This document shows positions 34,189 to 44,278 of a DNA stretch of 64,000 nucleotides, piece after piece (position 1 is the stretch's first letter; each line of letters begins with the position of its first letter). A program made the position numbers and the translations under genes. Source of the DNA: Prosopocoilus inquinatus (Eukaryota > Arthropoda > Insecta > Coleoptera > Lucanidae); contig CM069870.1 of the NCBI GenBank assembly GCA_036172665.1, forward strand, positions 29,920,001 to 29,984,000, read 5' to 3'. The notes beneath the pieces were generated by a model. It ran no database searches. It had not been told where the DNA came from and saw nothing but the letters and a program-made list of their open reading frames with translations.

Positions 34189-34312
34189 GCAAGTCGTTTT
34201 TGGTCTGCAGTGGGAATGTCGAGCTACGTTTCTGCTGAAGAAGCCCCAAGCAGGGCTGAAACAGCTGTCCAGAGGCTGCTCGAGGTTCTCACTGCAATCA
34301 AAAACGATTTGC
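34189..34312 (+). ncRNA. Hammerhead ribozyme 3
   Basis: Same structure, shifted by 311 bp from copy 2. The core is intact; predicted cleavage is after C34269. Confidence 0.88.
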
Positions 34313-34498
34313 ACAAAATTTTCTAAAATCTTTCATTATGCTTTGACAGCAAGCATGGCCGCCTTGCATGGGGGACTCATTAGGAGCAAATCCCGCTTCA
34401 ATTTGTCTATCCTACTGCAATGTTAGGTCAAAAAGCGATAGTAAGATGTCGCTATTTATATGTTCATCATTCTTACATCGCAATTGCGAATAAATTGG

Positions 34499-34622
34499 GC
34501 AAGTCGTTTTTGGTCTGCAGTGGGAATGTCGAGCTACGTTTCTGCTGAAGAAGCCCCAAGCAGCGCTGAAACAGCTGTCCAGAGGCTGCTCGAGGTTCTC
34601 ACTGCAATCAAAAACGATTTGC
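34499..34622 (+). ncRNA. Hammerhead ribozyme 4, stem II mismatch
   Basis: The core is intact, but stem II reads AGCCC/GCGCU (one C-C mismatch), which should weaken the fold. Predicted cleavage is after C34579. Confidence 0.8.
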
Positions 34623-34640
34623 ACAAAATTTTCTAAGATA

Positions 34641-36478
34641 TTCGTTTACTTTGAAATTGTATATTTTAAGGATCCATGTTTTGATCTAAAGCCAGTCTAT
34701 GGAAAATTAGGCAAAAACAATCACCTAAAGCTTCTTGGAAATTCTAGTGTTAATGTTTATACCAGTAAAACTGAAAAGCAAGGGACATCACGTGACGAGG
34801 TAAACACCATTAAAATGTATGATTCATGTGACTCACGATAACGTAAATAACGAGCCCACGAATAAATCGTCGAACGACTTCGAATAAACACAGAGCTTAA
34901 ATCAAAATTAAATCACTTAATTTATTTTAAGAATATCAGAGGTAAAATTATTTTGGATCTGTAGCTGTGCCAACTTAAAGCGTGAGTACGTAGATATAGT
35001 AAAGTAATTTGCAGTAAAAATTAACGGTGGCGTTAGTGCTAGACACATTTAACAAAATACCGGATAATTTTGGCAACAATACTGCAAATTTCATACGCTA
35101 AATTATTTTAAGCTTATTGACACACAACAGCACGCTATATTTCATGCATTTGTAGTTACATGCACAAAACATTGTTTTCAGTTACGGCAGTGGTTACGGC
35201 AAATATTAGGAATTAGCGTGTTATGAACTACAAACAGCTACTTAAAGATTTAACAGCATTCTTATAAATTCCTGTAATTTAGTTCAAATCATAAATCACG
35301 TGTGTAAAAAAACATTTGGAAACACGAATTTTAAAACTCTCTCGTTCTTTCGCTTTGCAACATATACACGATTTTTAACCAGAAGAACGAACAAAATAAA
35401 ATTCAAATAATCGAATCGAATTATACAGCTCATTTTTTAAATATGATTTCCGTGTCGCTGGTAAAATCTACCGTCACATACATATATCAAAAGTGCTTTC
35501 TGCTGTTAAGTTATATTTTAAAATTTAAAAGCTGTTTAGAATTCTGAAAAGTTGTTACATTGAAATGTGTATACCTACTCGTCATTTATACTACTTTAAT
35601 AGATGTATTAGCTCGACCCGTGTAATTCACATTGAAATAAAATTTCATTACTCGGTAAAACAATCTTAAATTGAATAATTAATTAATTAATTATAAATGT
35701 AAATTAGTTGATAGCTGATAGTGTTACGTAATAGTCTTGATAGTATTTACTATGGAATAGATTTTCACCACAGAATTATTAAGTAACGTTTATATGCAAT
35801 TTAAAGGTGAGCTTGAATTACGAGTCTAACAACTTACTAAATACATACACAAACATGTACACGTATGTTTGAACAAAGAGATTGAAAAGTATTAGCCACC
35901 ATTCGAAGCACACAATAATAAATTAATTTAAAACTAGGTCCCCCCAAATAAGAACAAAAATTGACTACTTGTATATTAAATAAATTAGAGTAGTAATGTT
36001 TAATTTTTATAAATTTAAAAATTGTAAAATTTAATATAAGTTTTAAATAGTAATCGCAACTGATACCTTAGTTTCACAAATGTATTTTTTTGCCTTAATT
36101 TGGTTTGAAGGCCTCAGCTGCTTTGTTGCATTTCTATACTTGGGTTCTATACTAAAACCGCATGATATTCTTCGGGTTAGCCGACGTTTCGTCCACTTTT
36201 CGCCGAATAGTTGCTGCTGTCGCTTCTAGAACGAGAACGTTCTAGAACGGAGTATAGAAAGACTAAGCTAACTGGGACACAGAAATAAATTGATAATATA
36301 TCCAAAACTCATGTTCTTCATGCCTAGTCCATTGTTTAATAGTAACTGGATAGCAATTTTGTATTTTATTGCATTTAAAATCAAGTAAATTGTTATAAGA
36401 TTTCCTTTTAATTTCTAAATTGCGTTTATTTCAATGTGATCCGTACATTATTGGAATGAAATTGGATTGAATCTCCTA
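34641..36478. other. No recognised gene
   Basis: AT-rich. At 36224-36249, TTCTAGAACG and CGTTCTAGAA form a short palindrome resembling heat-shock-element TTCnnGAA units. No adjacent gene is visible. Confidence 0.35.
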
Positions 36479-36592
36479 ACCACAAAAAGTTTTTTTAAAC
36501 TATATACGTGTTTCGGTAACTATGCTGCTATTTTCAGTAGATGACAGCATAGCTGCCGAAATACGTACATAGTTTAAAAACCTTTTTGTGGT
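36479..36592. mobile_element. PLE-type foldback with decayed hammerhead-like cores
   Basis: ACCACAAAAAGTTTTTTTAA at 36479 is mirrored by TTAAAAACCTTTTTGTGGT ending at 36592. The inner arms have TACGTGTTTCGG and CCGAAATACGTA, the GAAA/stem III block seen in the 53.2 kb element. On minus the core reads CTGAAAA, a decayed CUGANGA. Confidence 0.6.
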
Positions 36593-36720
36593 ACTGTTTT
36601 ACTTTCCAAAGCGTTCTTTTGACAAAGGAAGCTTCAAAAATATCATACTTAAAAGTATCTGAGATGAACCGTTCGTATTTCAAAATTACAGGCGAAAATC
36701 AGAATTTCCAATTATCTGAA

Positions 36721-38237
36721 ACACACTGCTTCAATAAATTAACGCACCATGCAATAAAATAAGAAATTTTCGATTTTTTATTCAAAATTTATAGTAACTG
36801 ACATTCATATGAAATAGCTAAGCGTATGAGGTTAATTTTCCAACACTTATTTACATTTGATTATCACTTAAGGATGATTTCATAAAATTAAATGACATGC
36901 AAGTTCATTAACCAAAAAATCAATTTCAATTTTAATGTTTAAATTTCGATTTTATTCTTAAAGTGATTATTGTTTTTTGTTTTTGTGTTTCTTTGTCATT
37001 ATGCCACACGAATTTCGAAATTTGATCAAAGAAGTTTGCACTCAAGTAGTGGCATAGTTAGAATAAGACTGAACCTATTATCGAGTAGGAGAAAGATTCG
37101 GTGTGACCCAAATCTCAGTGTGCCGAATGGTACGAAGGTATAGAGATATTGGTAATTATTCTCGAAGGCCTAGGAAAGACAGACATAGTGAAACAGTCCA
37201 TGTTCAGACCATTTTTAGACAGTTTTTGCTTTAGAACAGAGGTTCTTTATAAGCAAAAATTTTTCAATTCGATCTAAAGGAAGTGCATGAGGTTCTAATT
37301 AGCATCGAAACTATTTGTTAACGTCTAATTTGATATGTCATGGGTCTGTTCAAGATCCAGCCTTATCTGCAGAACATCGCACAAATCACTTGGAATTTGT
37401 TAGATTTCATCCGATTTAGGTACAGGACGATTGGAGTCGAGTTCTCTTTGAAGACGAATCTAGATGTTTTTTTACAAGTGTGGTAGACGTGTTCATGTAA
37501 ACCAATGGCCAAATGAACGGTATGCTCACTGCAACATTTGGATACCACATTATTTGTCGGAAGCCTTTTTATTGCGTAAGTAAGAATTACTTTGATAGCG
37601 CGTACGGACGTAGTGATATTAAATAATGGAAAACTTATTTCCTTTCGGCACACAACGGACATCCTGCAACATCATGTCGTGCCATTTGTGCTCTATATCA
37701 GACGCATTTTTTTTATTAAAGCAAGATAATTTTCGACGCCAACGTGTTCGGAAAATTCAAAATCGCTTAGAGGAGATTGAAATCGATGCCATGGTTTATC
37801 CAGAAAGAAGTTCAGACCTCAGTCCCATTGAACATATCTGGGACACACTTGGTAGGCGTCTGAAAACACTCAGAGATTATCCAAACGAAGTTAATAATGG
37901 GGCGTTGGTTTGTGGAAATGTGGAAGGGATTGGAATAAAACGACGTAACTTCGCTTATTTTATGTGTGGATCGTCGATAACAATCTGTTATACCAAATAG
38001 AGGTCAAGATACCCCACATTGATGTCATTTATTCAAAAATTTTATTCTCAAATTTTTCGACTTTTGATTTTACTGGTTTGTATTGTTTATTTTTTACTTG
38101 TAAATGATGATTTTATAACACATTAAACAGTTGTTATAAAATTGTTTCAAATCAACGTCAACCTTTTCAAATTTTAAATAAAGAAAAGGAAAAATCTTAT
38201 TTTACTGAGTGGTACGATTATTTCTTGGAGCAGTGTA
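36721..38237 (+). pseudogene. Tc1-like transposon with degenerate DD34E transposase
   Basis: Ends: ACACACTGCTTCAATAAATT (36721) and, in reverse, TACACTGCTCCAAGAAATAA (to 38237), with TIRs alignable for about 50 bp. The transposase begins at 37001 (MPHEFRNLIKEVCTQVV), then ERFGVTQISVCRMVRRYRDI (helix-turn-helix) and DWSRVLFEDESR (first Asp, about 37430). A damaged second catalytic block lies near 37660-37720. The frame 37626-38000 follows with RVRKIQNRLEEIEIDAMVYP, SSDLSPIEHIWDTLGRRLKT (third residue Glu). Multiple stops and shifts; inactive. Confidence 0.8.
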
Positions 38238-38430
38238 TTTAGAAAATCGAAAAAGTTAAGGTAATTACTTTCCCAAATTCTAATCGATAAAATATGCAAA
38301 TTTACTTCAATTTAACAGATTTAGACGAAAAATAACAAGAACGATTAGTGTAACCAATTCCACATATCATGAACATTGATTACGTTTAAAATTGTAAAGA
38401 AATTCTTAAACGAAATGTTTTGTAATTGTA

Positions 38431-38982
38431 CAGGGTGCTGCCTTTTGAAACGCAACATAGGAAATCCCATGTTAATTTAAAGGTGTTCGAATGTGGGCTT
38501 CCCTAATTATTTTACAACAAATTTCCATTTGGGTTTTTTAAAGCACTCATATTTTTCATACGCGGAATTTTAAGATATTCAATAAAAGATTCTGTAACTA
38601 AATTCAATTTATAATTGTGTAATAATGTAATTTATATCAAACTATCAGCACACCCTTGATCAATGTTAGACTGGACAGGTAATTATAAATAGTCATTTTC
38701 ATCAAATCTATATAGAAAAAAACTTTTTCAGCAATTTATTTTAACATTACTGATCAAGGCCGCGCTGATAATTTAATATAAATTGAGTTTTGTTACTGAT
38801 CTTTTTTAAATATCTCGAAACTGAGCAAATGAAAGATTTTCAAATTTCACAGACAGATTCATCATGAAGAATTCTTTAAAAAACCTAATGGAATTTTGCT
38901 GTACAATAATTAGGGAAGCCAACATTCGAGCACCTTTAAATTAATATGGGATTTCCTGTTGCAATTCAAAACGCAGCACCCT
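38431..38982. mobile_element. CAGGGTG foldback family, copy 1
   Basis: CAGGGTGCTGCCTTTTGAAA at 38431 follows TA and is mirrored by AAAACGCAGCACCCT ending at 38982. Arms include GGAAATCCCATGTTAATTTA and TTAATATGGGATTTCC. The central inner arms carry TTGATCAATG/TGATCAAGGC. The second copy is at 47984-48421. Confidence 0.85.
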
Positions 38983-39984
38983 ATATGTATAAGGACTGTG
39001 TTTATTGTAAACGTAAAGACAACTGACGAACTGACCATTTATTAAAAAAGAAAATTTGCTCCCAAAGTAGCTAAAAAATATTTATTTATTCATTTCTAAC
39101 TTTCTCAACATTCAGAGTGGATTTCCTTTGTTTATCAAAATTACTTTTCCTCTGCTTCCTGTTTTCTTATACAACTCGTAAAATCCACCGTCGAAACTTC
39201 TAGGGTTTCCCGTTATATATTTATTATGTAAATAAGTTCATACGAAGGAGTAACAACCTCGTCTTTGAAAACATGTATACTTAGCAGAGAGAATAGTTTA
39301 TGATTCATAATACAGACGATCACGGCGCAGTAGTCGTAAATATATATCTAAATTAGTGAATTTACATTTCTTTATAATCACTTTCGAATAATTAATTCCA
39401 AACGGAATGCGAACAGAAATGTAATAAATCTCACTTATTATAAAAAAAATATGAAATTACAAAAATAATTATTATTTTGAGTACTTTGTGAGCAGAAATA
39501 ACAAACTAGTGTGCATTATTCTAAACTTGTCAAGACATTCTAATCTAATACCCAAGTTAACAAAACACGAACAATGATTTTATTTTGTTATGCAACGTAT
39601 CCCTACTCTGCTTTTTAAAATAAACATATCAAAACATAGTAACCATAGGCCAATAATACCAATAATTTGTTAAACACTTAAACAAATTTAGATATTGTAC
39701 TTCATTTTATCTCAATACAATTACGTCGGCTGAAGAAAAATGCTTTATTAAATTCATTCTGAGGAATATATTCTGTAACACATCGCTGTAACAGAGAATG
39801 AACCCTTATTTATATGCCTTGAAAAACGGACGGATTTTGCACGCAAGCACAGAATTCTAACAAATATGGATTCAAATAGCAATTTAATCAAAATTGTATA
39901 GTGCTTATTTACTTTCGCAAATGTTGCAATGCAAGCAATGCAAGGTGCATAAGTATAATAATTCTTCTATCTAGGATAATATTA
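38983..39984. other. No recognised feature
   Basis: AT-rich, with no motif or repeat recognised. Confidence 0.4.
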
Positions 39985-40132
39985 GAAATTGAAGTCGACT
40001 CTTGTACGATGAAAATTGTGAATAAATGGTTTTTAAACTTTACCGGACAGGATTATCAATCGACAGTGAAACGTTGAAAGCTATTTCCATTTATAATTCT
40101 GTCCGGTTAAAGTTTAAAAACCATTTATTAAC
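39985..40132. mobile_element. PLE-derived foldback (148 bp)
   Basis: A one-sided extension of about 33 nt (39985-40017, TTGTACGATGAAAATTGTG at its end) resembles the 36-nt extension of the 11.3 kb PLE (TTGTCCGATGAAAATAGTAA). Arms from 40018 run AATAAATGGTTTTTAAACTT, CCGGACAG, and are mirrored to 40132. GTGAAACGTTGAAAG near the centre is the GAAACGUU block of the PLE hammerhead. AATATTA on both sides (39978-39984, 40133-40139) is a candidate TSD. Confidence 0.75.
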
Positions 40133-40260
40133 AATATTACAATAATATTAAGAATTCATTGATGTTAGCACAAGATATTCTTTATTTATTAATTATCGAA
40201 TCATGCTGTGAAATCTATGGTATTCATGTAGAGTTGTAAACAATTAAATTTTGACAGTAA

Positions 40261-40435
40261 GGCTTAATTCTCCCACGAGCAGCGCGTCGCGTCGCGTTAA
40301 ATTTTTACATGTCATTTTTTGACAGAAAATGCTGCCGAGTGAGAATTGCTTCATTTAAAACCATAACGACTTTTAGAGGCAGCAAAATATCGCGACATGA
40401 CGCGACGCGACGCACTGTCGTGTGAGAATTGAGCC
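40261..40435. mobile_element. Harbinger-like MITE, copy 2 (TSD TAA)
   Basis: TAA (40258-40260), GGCTTAATTCTC at the start and GAGAATTGAGCC at the end, then TAA (40436-40438). Subterminal GCGTCGCGTCGCG and CGCGACGCGACGC. It retains an inner part that copy 1 lacks. Confidence 0.85.
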
Positions 40436-40569
40436 TAATTAATGTCAACTTTTTTTGTTTTATACTGGTAATAATAACTATCAAAACAAATTTCCTCTAT
40501 CACGATTGGTTTCGGAAAAATATTAATAAATAAAATTCATATTGATGATACAATAATAACTAATTGTGT

Positions 40570-41700
40570 ACTGCGGTGGAACGTATTTAGGAAGACTTCC
40601 GCTTCACTTTTCTTTTGTACTGAAATTTAGAACATTCTGAAATCAACGTCCAACAGTAGTCAGCAAGCATCTCGCTATTCCTATTTTCCTGATAGCATTT
40701 TTCAATGGTGGAAATGTCCTGATGAAATCTCTCCGCATGCTCATCACACATTATCGGCCAAGATTATGGGGAAAAAAGTTCACGAGCGAATGCTAGAAGT
40801 GTATTTAAGGCTCATGTTACTGCCTGATGCATTGTAACTTCTATTAAGTTCACTAACGATTTCCTCCAAATTTTCAGACTTTTTATTTCCTAAGAAAATA
40901 ATAGATAATAGACTTTTTGTGTCACGCTCTTAAATGCATTCCAAGCCGCCTGTTCTAAATCGCTTAAGATTATGTCAAATTCTCTATTTATTCTCTCTTT
41001 ATCAGTTATAGTAGGAAATTTTTGTTTAAGGTATTGAAATCTTGGTCTCTCTCTCTCTCTCTCAAATCTGATTTTATATGTAATGGCGGTAAAAGTATTT
41101 TGTGAAGTTTTTAGTTTTGCATTACCAACAAATAATGGAGTATCGTAGTTTTCTGATTGGTCATTGCTTAACAGTATAATGCAAATTTCTCGCTCGACTG
41201 TCATTCACATAGGCAACAGCAATACTTTGTGAATCCAAGTTGTAGACGAAGTAAAACTGCAACTACTTTGAGATCAGCAGTGATGATGATAAATTGTTTA
41301 ATTGATCTTATGAAGCAGATCGAGACGTGTCTTATTTTCATATGATTCCTTCATGATCAACAGGGATAGAAGGGTAGACGTTTCCTATATGTAAAAGGAC
41401 AGATTTTAAACTCAATTTCGAAGCATCTATAAAAAGACGCCATTCTTCCGGTTTGTGTTTGTAACCTAACGCTAGCATGAAATCGTCAACATTATTGCAA
41501 AATTAAAGACTTTTTCGGTTAAGAAGTACTATGACAATTCTTTCTGGCGATTTCGATATACAGAAATATACGTATCCGGATCTAACAGCCTCCATTCTTG
41601 TAGTCTTAATCCTAATAATTCTATTTCAGTTTTCAAATTGAGATCTCGAATTAGGGTCATTTAATTCCAATTGATTTATTAAATGAGGCGTGTGGTAAAT
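40570..41700 (-). pseudogene. Fossil of a multicopy arthropod ORF of unknown function
   Basis: On minus, in shifting frames: LIRDLNLKTEIELLGLRLQE (about 41650), LALGYKHKPEEWRLFIDASK (about 41460-41400), SLKSVLLHIGNVYPSIPVDH, DSQSIAVAYVNDSRAR, then 41204-40890 with RFQYLKQKFPTITDKERINR and LEQAAWNAFKSV, and finally DEHAERFHQDISTIEKCYQE and MLADYCWTL (about 40720-40620). From memory this order matches a protein found in many copies in arthropod genomes with no assigned function, probably transposon-borne. The copy has several stops, frameshifts and a CT-repeat at 41049-41062. I know of no biochemical activity for it. Confidence 0.6.
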
Positions 41701-42142
41701 ATTCTTTATCCGAGTTCGACAACTTTGAAGCGTGTTCCTCTGTCTCGGTATCAACATCTTCACTCGAAACATTTACAGGGCGTCGTACTGGTAAAATTTC
41801 CGTATGAGGAGGTGAACGAGTGGCAAGTAATTTTATCCTTATTTTTCAAGACTTGAAGGTCTTGGTACAACAAAAGTAACAATCTGTCAAATAATTCTGT
41901 TCACGCCAAAGTATAGGCCTGACAAATAGCACAGCAATGTTCTTGCCATTTAACCAGCTTCTTAAAATAATAGCATATCGTGCACAGCAGTTCTCAGACG
42001 GCCTACAACTTGTCTTGATTTTTAATTTAAAATAGAGCTCATACGCTTTTTCTATTAAAGGTGTAATATTCCATCAAACATTCCATTCATAGAAATCATT
42101 CAATGGAAGAGACTGTCGGCGCTTGGTGAAACATTATAATAA

Positions 42143-43490
42143 TAAAGCAAAATAAAATAAAAACACTCGGTATTGTTTCACTTAATATAATTAGTACTCA
42201 ATGCACATTTCGGTCGTTATGCCATCTGCAGGAGTTATATTAAAAAACTAAACTAAAACCGACAGTGCGAACTTTTAAATATATTTCGCCTAAACTAATA
42301 AGTATTTACAATACATTTTTATGGGCACTGTTACTGCGGGGGATCTTAAAAACTAAGTTCTTGTTAACTAGGGGTGTATTTGTCAGATCTATTTGGTCAT
42401 TAAGCAGATTATCCGGATTCTCGGTAATTTCTTTGTAAATAAATATGGATTCTAACATGTTCATTTTATAACTTTTGTTCTCAACAAATAAAATTTCTAG
42501 ATTATAGGTGGTGTGATCACAATTCAGCAAATGATTAGCGAATGTTGAGTTCCTTGGTTTAATCTGGCTACTCTCATGTGTTCATCAAACCGTAGTTTAA
42601 AATTCCTTCCTGTTTATCCTATGTAACATTTATTACAGTTCGAACATTTCAATTTATAAATCCCTGACTTATCCTGTTTTAATTTGTTGTTTACAAGGGA
42701 TGATTTTATTGTGTAATTATTGTAGAATGCAGTTCTGTAACCTATTTTCTTAGCCAAATTGTTGATTTTTAAACTGACACTACCTAGATAAGGTAATTTG
42801 ATCCATTCTTTGTTATTCTTTTCTTCAGTGTAGTGGAATATTTGTTTTCTAGCCATAAACATTTTTGTTCGTTTCATGATTTTGCCAATTAGTGAGATAT
42901 TGTAACCGTTGTTGACAGCTATTGTTTTAATTATGTTCAGTTCGTTTTACTCATTGGGATATGTAATAGTCTATAAATCATTGAATTGAAAGCCGCACAT
43001 TTAATATTGAACGGGTGAGACGAATTATTGTGAGTTACTGTGTCTGTCTAGGTTGGTTTTCTATATATACTTAAGTCTAAAGAATTATTAATTTTTGTAA
43101 TAGTAAGATCTAAGAAATTAATTGAACCTTCGCTATTTTCTTTTTCGAGTGTAAACTGGATTTTTGAATTTAAACTGTTAAGGATTTCCAAAAGGTGATC
43201 TAATTGTCTATCTGTTTCTGACCAGAGACATAAAATATCATCAACATATCGGTGCCAAAAGATAACGTTTTTGATTAACTTGTTAGTTGAATTTAGAAGA
43301 GTTCTTTCGAAATTATCCATAAAGATTTCTGCTAGTAACGGTGAGAGAGGGGAACCCATTGGTAAACCCTGTTTTTGTTTATATATTTTATTATTAAATT
43401 GAAAATAATTCTGTTCAATACAAACTTCGAACATATTAAATATTTCTTTATCGTTATATAAAACAATACCGAGTGTCTATTTTATTTTAC
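42143..43490 (-). pseudogene. Older Penelope-like element, RT plus GIY-YIG
   Basis: On minus, 43434-43048 gives FNNKIYKQKQGLPMGSPLSP, then FWHRYVDDILCLWS (catalytic YVDD) and FTLEKENSEGSINFLDLTIT. After a gap, 42877-42614 gives the linker and IYKLKCSNCNKCYIG. Just beyond an in-frame stop is NFKLRFDEHM, the rest of the GIY-YIG domain. AAAACACTCGGTATTGTTT near the left end is mirrored by AAACAATACCGAGTGT near 43470, giving inverted ends. The RT N-terminus is missing. It is much more diverged than the 11.3 kb PLE and belongs to another subfamily. Confidence 0.85.
42196..42235 (-). ncRNA. Decayed hammerhead-like motif of the older PLE
   Basis: On minus: stem I ACUC (42235-42232), CUGCAGA (A6 changed to C), U, then GGC...ACC, GAA, near-palindromic stem III AUGUGCAU, U, and stem I GAGU (42199-42196). 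It sits at the 3' side of the PLE, as in the young copy. The core mutation predicts no activity. Confidence 0.55.
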
Positions 43491-43583
43491 TTTACTATAG
43501 AAATCATGTTGAAACTCTCTTAATATTTTATGATAACTTACTAATAAAACTAAGTATCTTTAGATGTATTAAAATTTAATATA

Positions 43584-43914
43584 CAGGCTGTTTGGAAATT
43601 GCTAGTACAAAAAAACGGTAGTTGGTGATGGTGAGTTGAAGTCATGGGCAAAAAAAATCTAATAAAAATCATTTAGTTTTCGACTAAACCTCGACTTGGC
43701 CAGAATTGTTGGTGCCCCACTGAGTTAAGGTGTGACTGAGTTAAGCTGTCACAACAATCACAACTGGGTATATTATTATTACCAAAAATGAATGCCGCTT
43801 ACATAAATAATGAGTTGACGGACATGGTGATATTTTATGGAAAAAATAGGTTTCTTGGATTTCTCAGGACTTCCAGATGCTACAGTTTTTTTTGTACTAT
43901 TTCCAAACATCCTG
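43584..43914. mobile_element. MITE with CAGG tips (TSD TA)
   Basis: TA then CAGGCTGTTTGGAAATTGC. The right end is TTTCCAAACATCCTG then TA. The subterminal TAGTACAAAAAAA is mirrored by TTTTTTTTGTACTA. Probably a Tc1/mariner-mobilised MITE. Confidence 0.8.
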
Positions 43915-44082
43915 TAGATTCAAAAATAAATATTCCTCAAAAGCCTAACGTTTGAAATTTTTGACAATATTTTTAGAATTAGAATGAAAAACTACATATG
44001 ATACAAGAAAAAATCTTATGACCAGTGTTCTTATTATATTTCACATTTATAGGAGTAAAGTTAAAAATACTAAATGTTTCTG

Positions 44083-44278
44083 ATAACTAGAGAACGGGAC
44101 TTGGTACGTGTAACGGTGGAAGGGAGGAGTAGGAGCGGGCGGTCGCACCTTCGCGTCCTGTGTTGATTTGAATCACAGTCCTACTAAATTTAAATCGACG
44201 CAGGAGGCGAAGGCGCCACCGCCCGCTCCTACTCCTCCCTTCCACCGTTACACGTACCAAGTCCCGTTCTCTAGTTAT
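44083..44278. mobile_element. GC-rich perfect-hairpin MITE, copy 1
   Basis: ATAACTAGAGAACGGGACTT at 44083 is mirrored by AAGTCCCGTTCTCTAGTTAT ending at 44278. The arms of about 80 bp (GGTGGAAGGGAGGAGTAGGA ... GGCGGTCGC) are nearly perfect and strikingly GC-rich in AT-rich surroundings. Sister copy at 55358-55554. Confidence 0.85.

Larger units (their letters stand above)
33524..34640 (+). repeat. Tandem array of hammerhead-bearing units (about 311 bp; retrozyme-like)
   Basis: Four copies of a segment of about 190 bp that begins GTCGCTATTTTATATGTTCA (33528, 33826, 34137; 34448 with one T less) are joined by three linkers. The period is 298, 311 and 311 bp; the first linker lacks 13 bp. Copies differ at only a few positions. 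Each contains one hammerhead at the tip of a 124-nt imperfect hairpin. Both array ends fall within a unit (about 33524 and 34640). Each unit also has an open frame of about 64 codons that recurs by repetition, and I do not regard it as coding. Tandem units of 170-400 bp with type I hammerheads are the hallmark of animal retrozymes and some satellites. Confidence 0.92.

Noticed and set aside
33523..34326. Repeated 64-93 codon open frames in the tandem array as a protein family
   Set aside because: They recur because the DNA unit recurs, overlap the ribozyme hairpin, and read into the linker with no recognisable domain. The RNA structure explains the conservation better.
36180..36215. Hammerhead on minus with GAAACGTCGG
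   Set aside because: The 3' half fits (ACGT palindrome, C17), but the 5' core would be CGGCGAA and no stem II forms.
36224..36249. Heat-shock element
   Set aside because: TTCTAGAA-type palindromes resemble HSE units, but there is no gene or TATA box in a sensible position, so a chance palindrome is as likely.
41049..41062. Short CT microsatellites here and at 54128-54149
   Set aside because: Simple sequence, common in insect DNA, without evidence of function.
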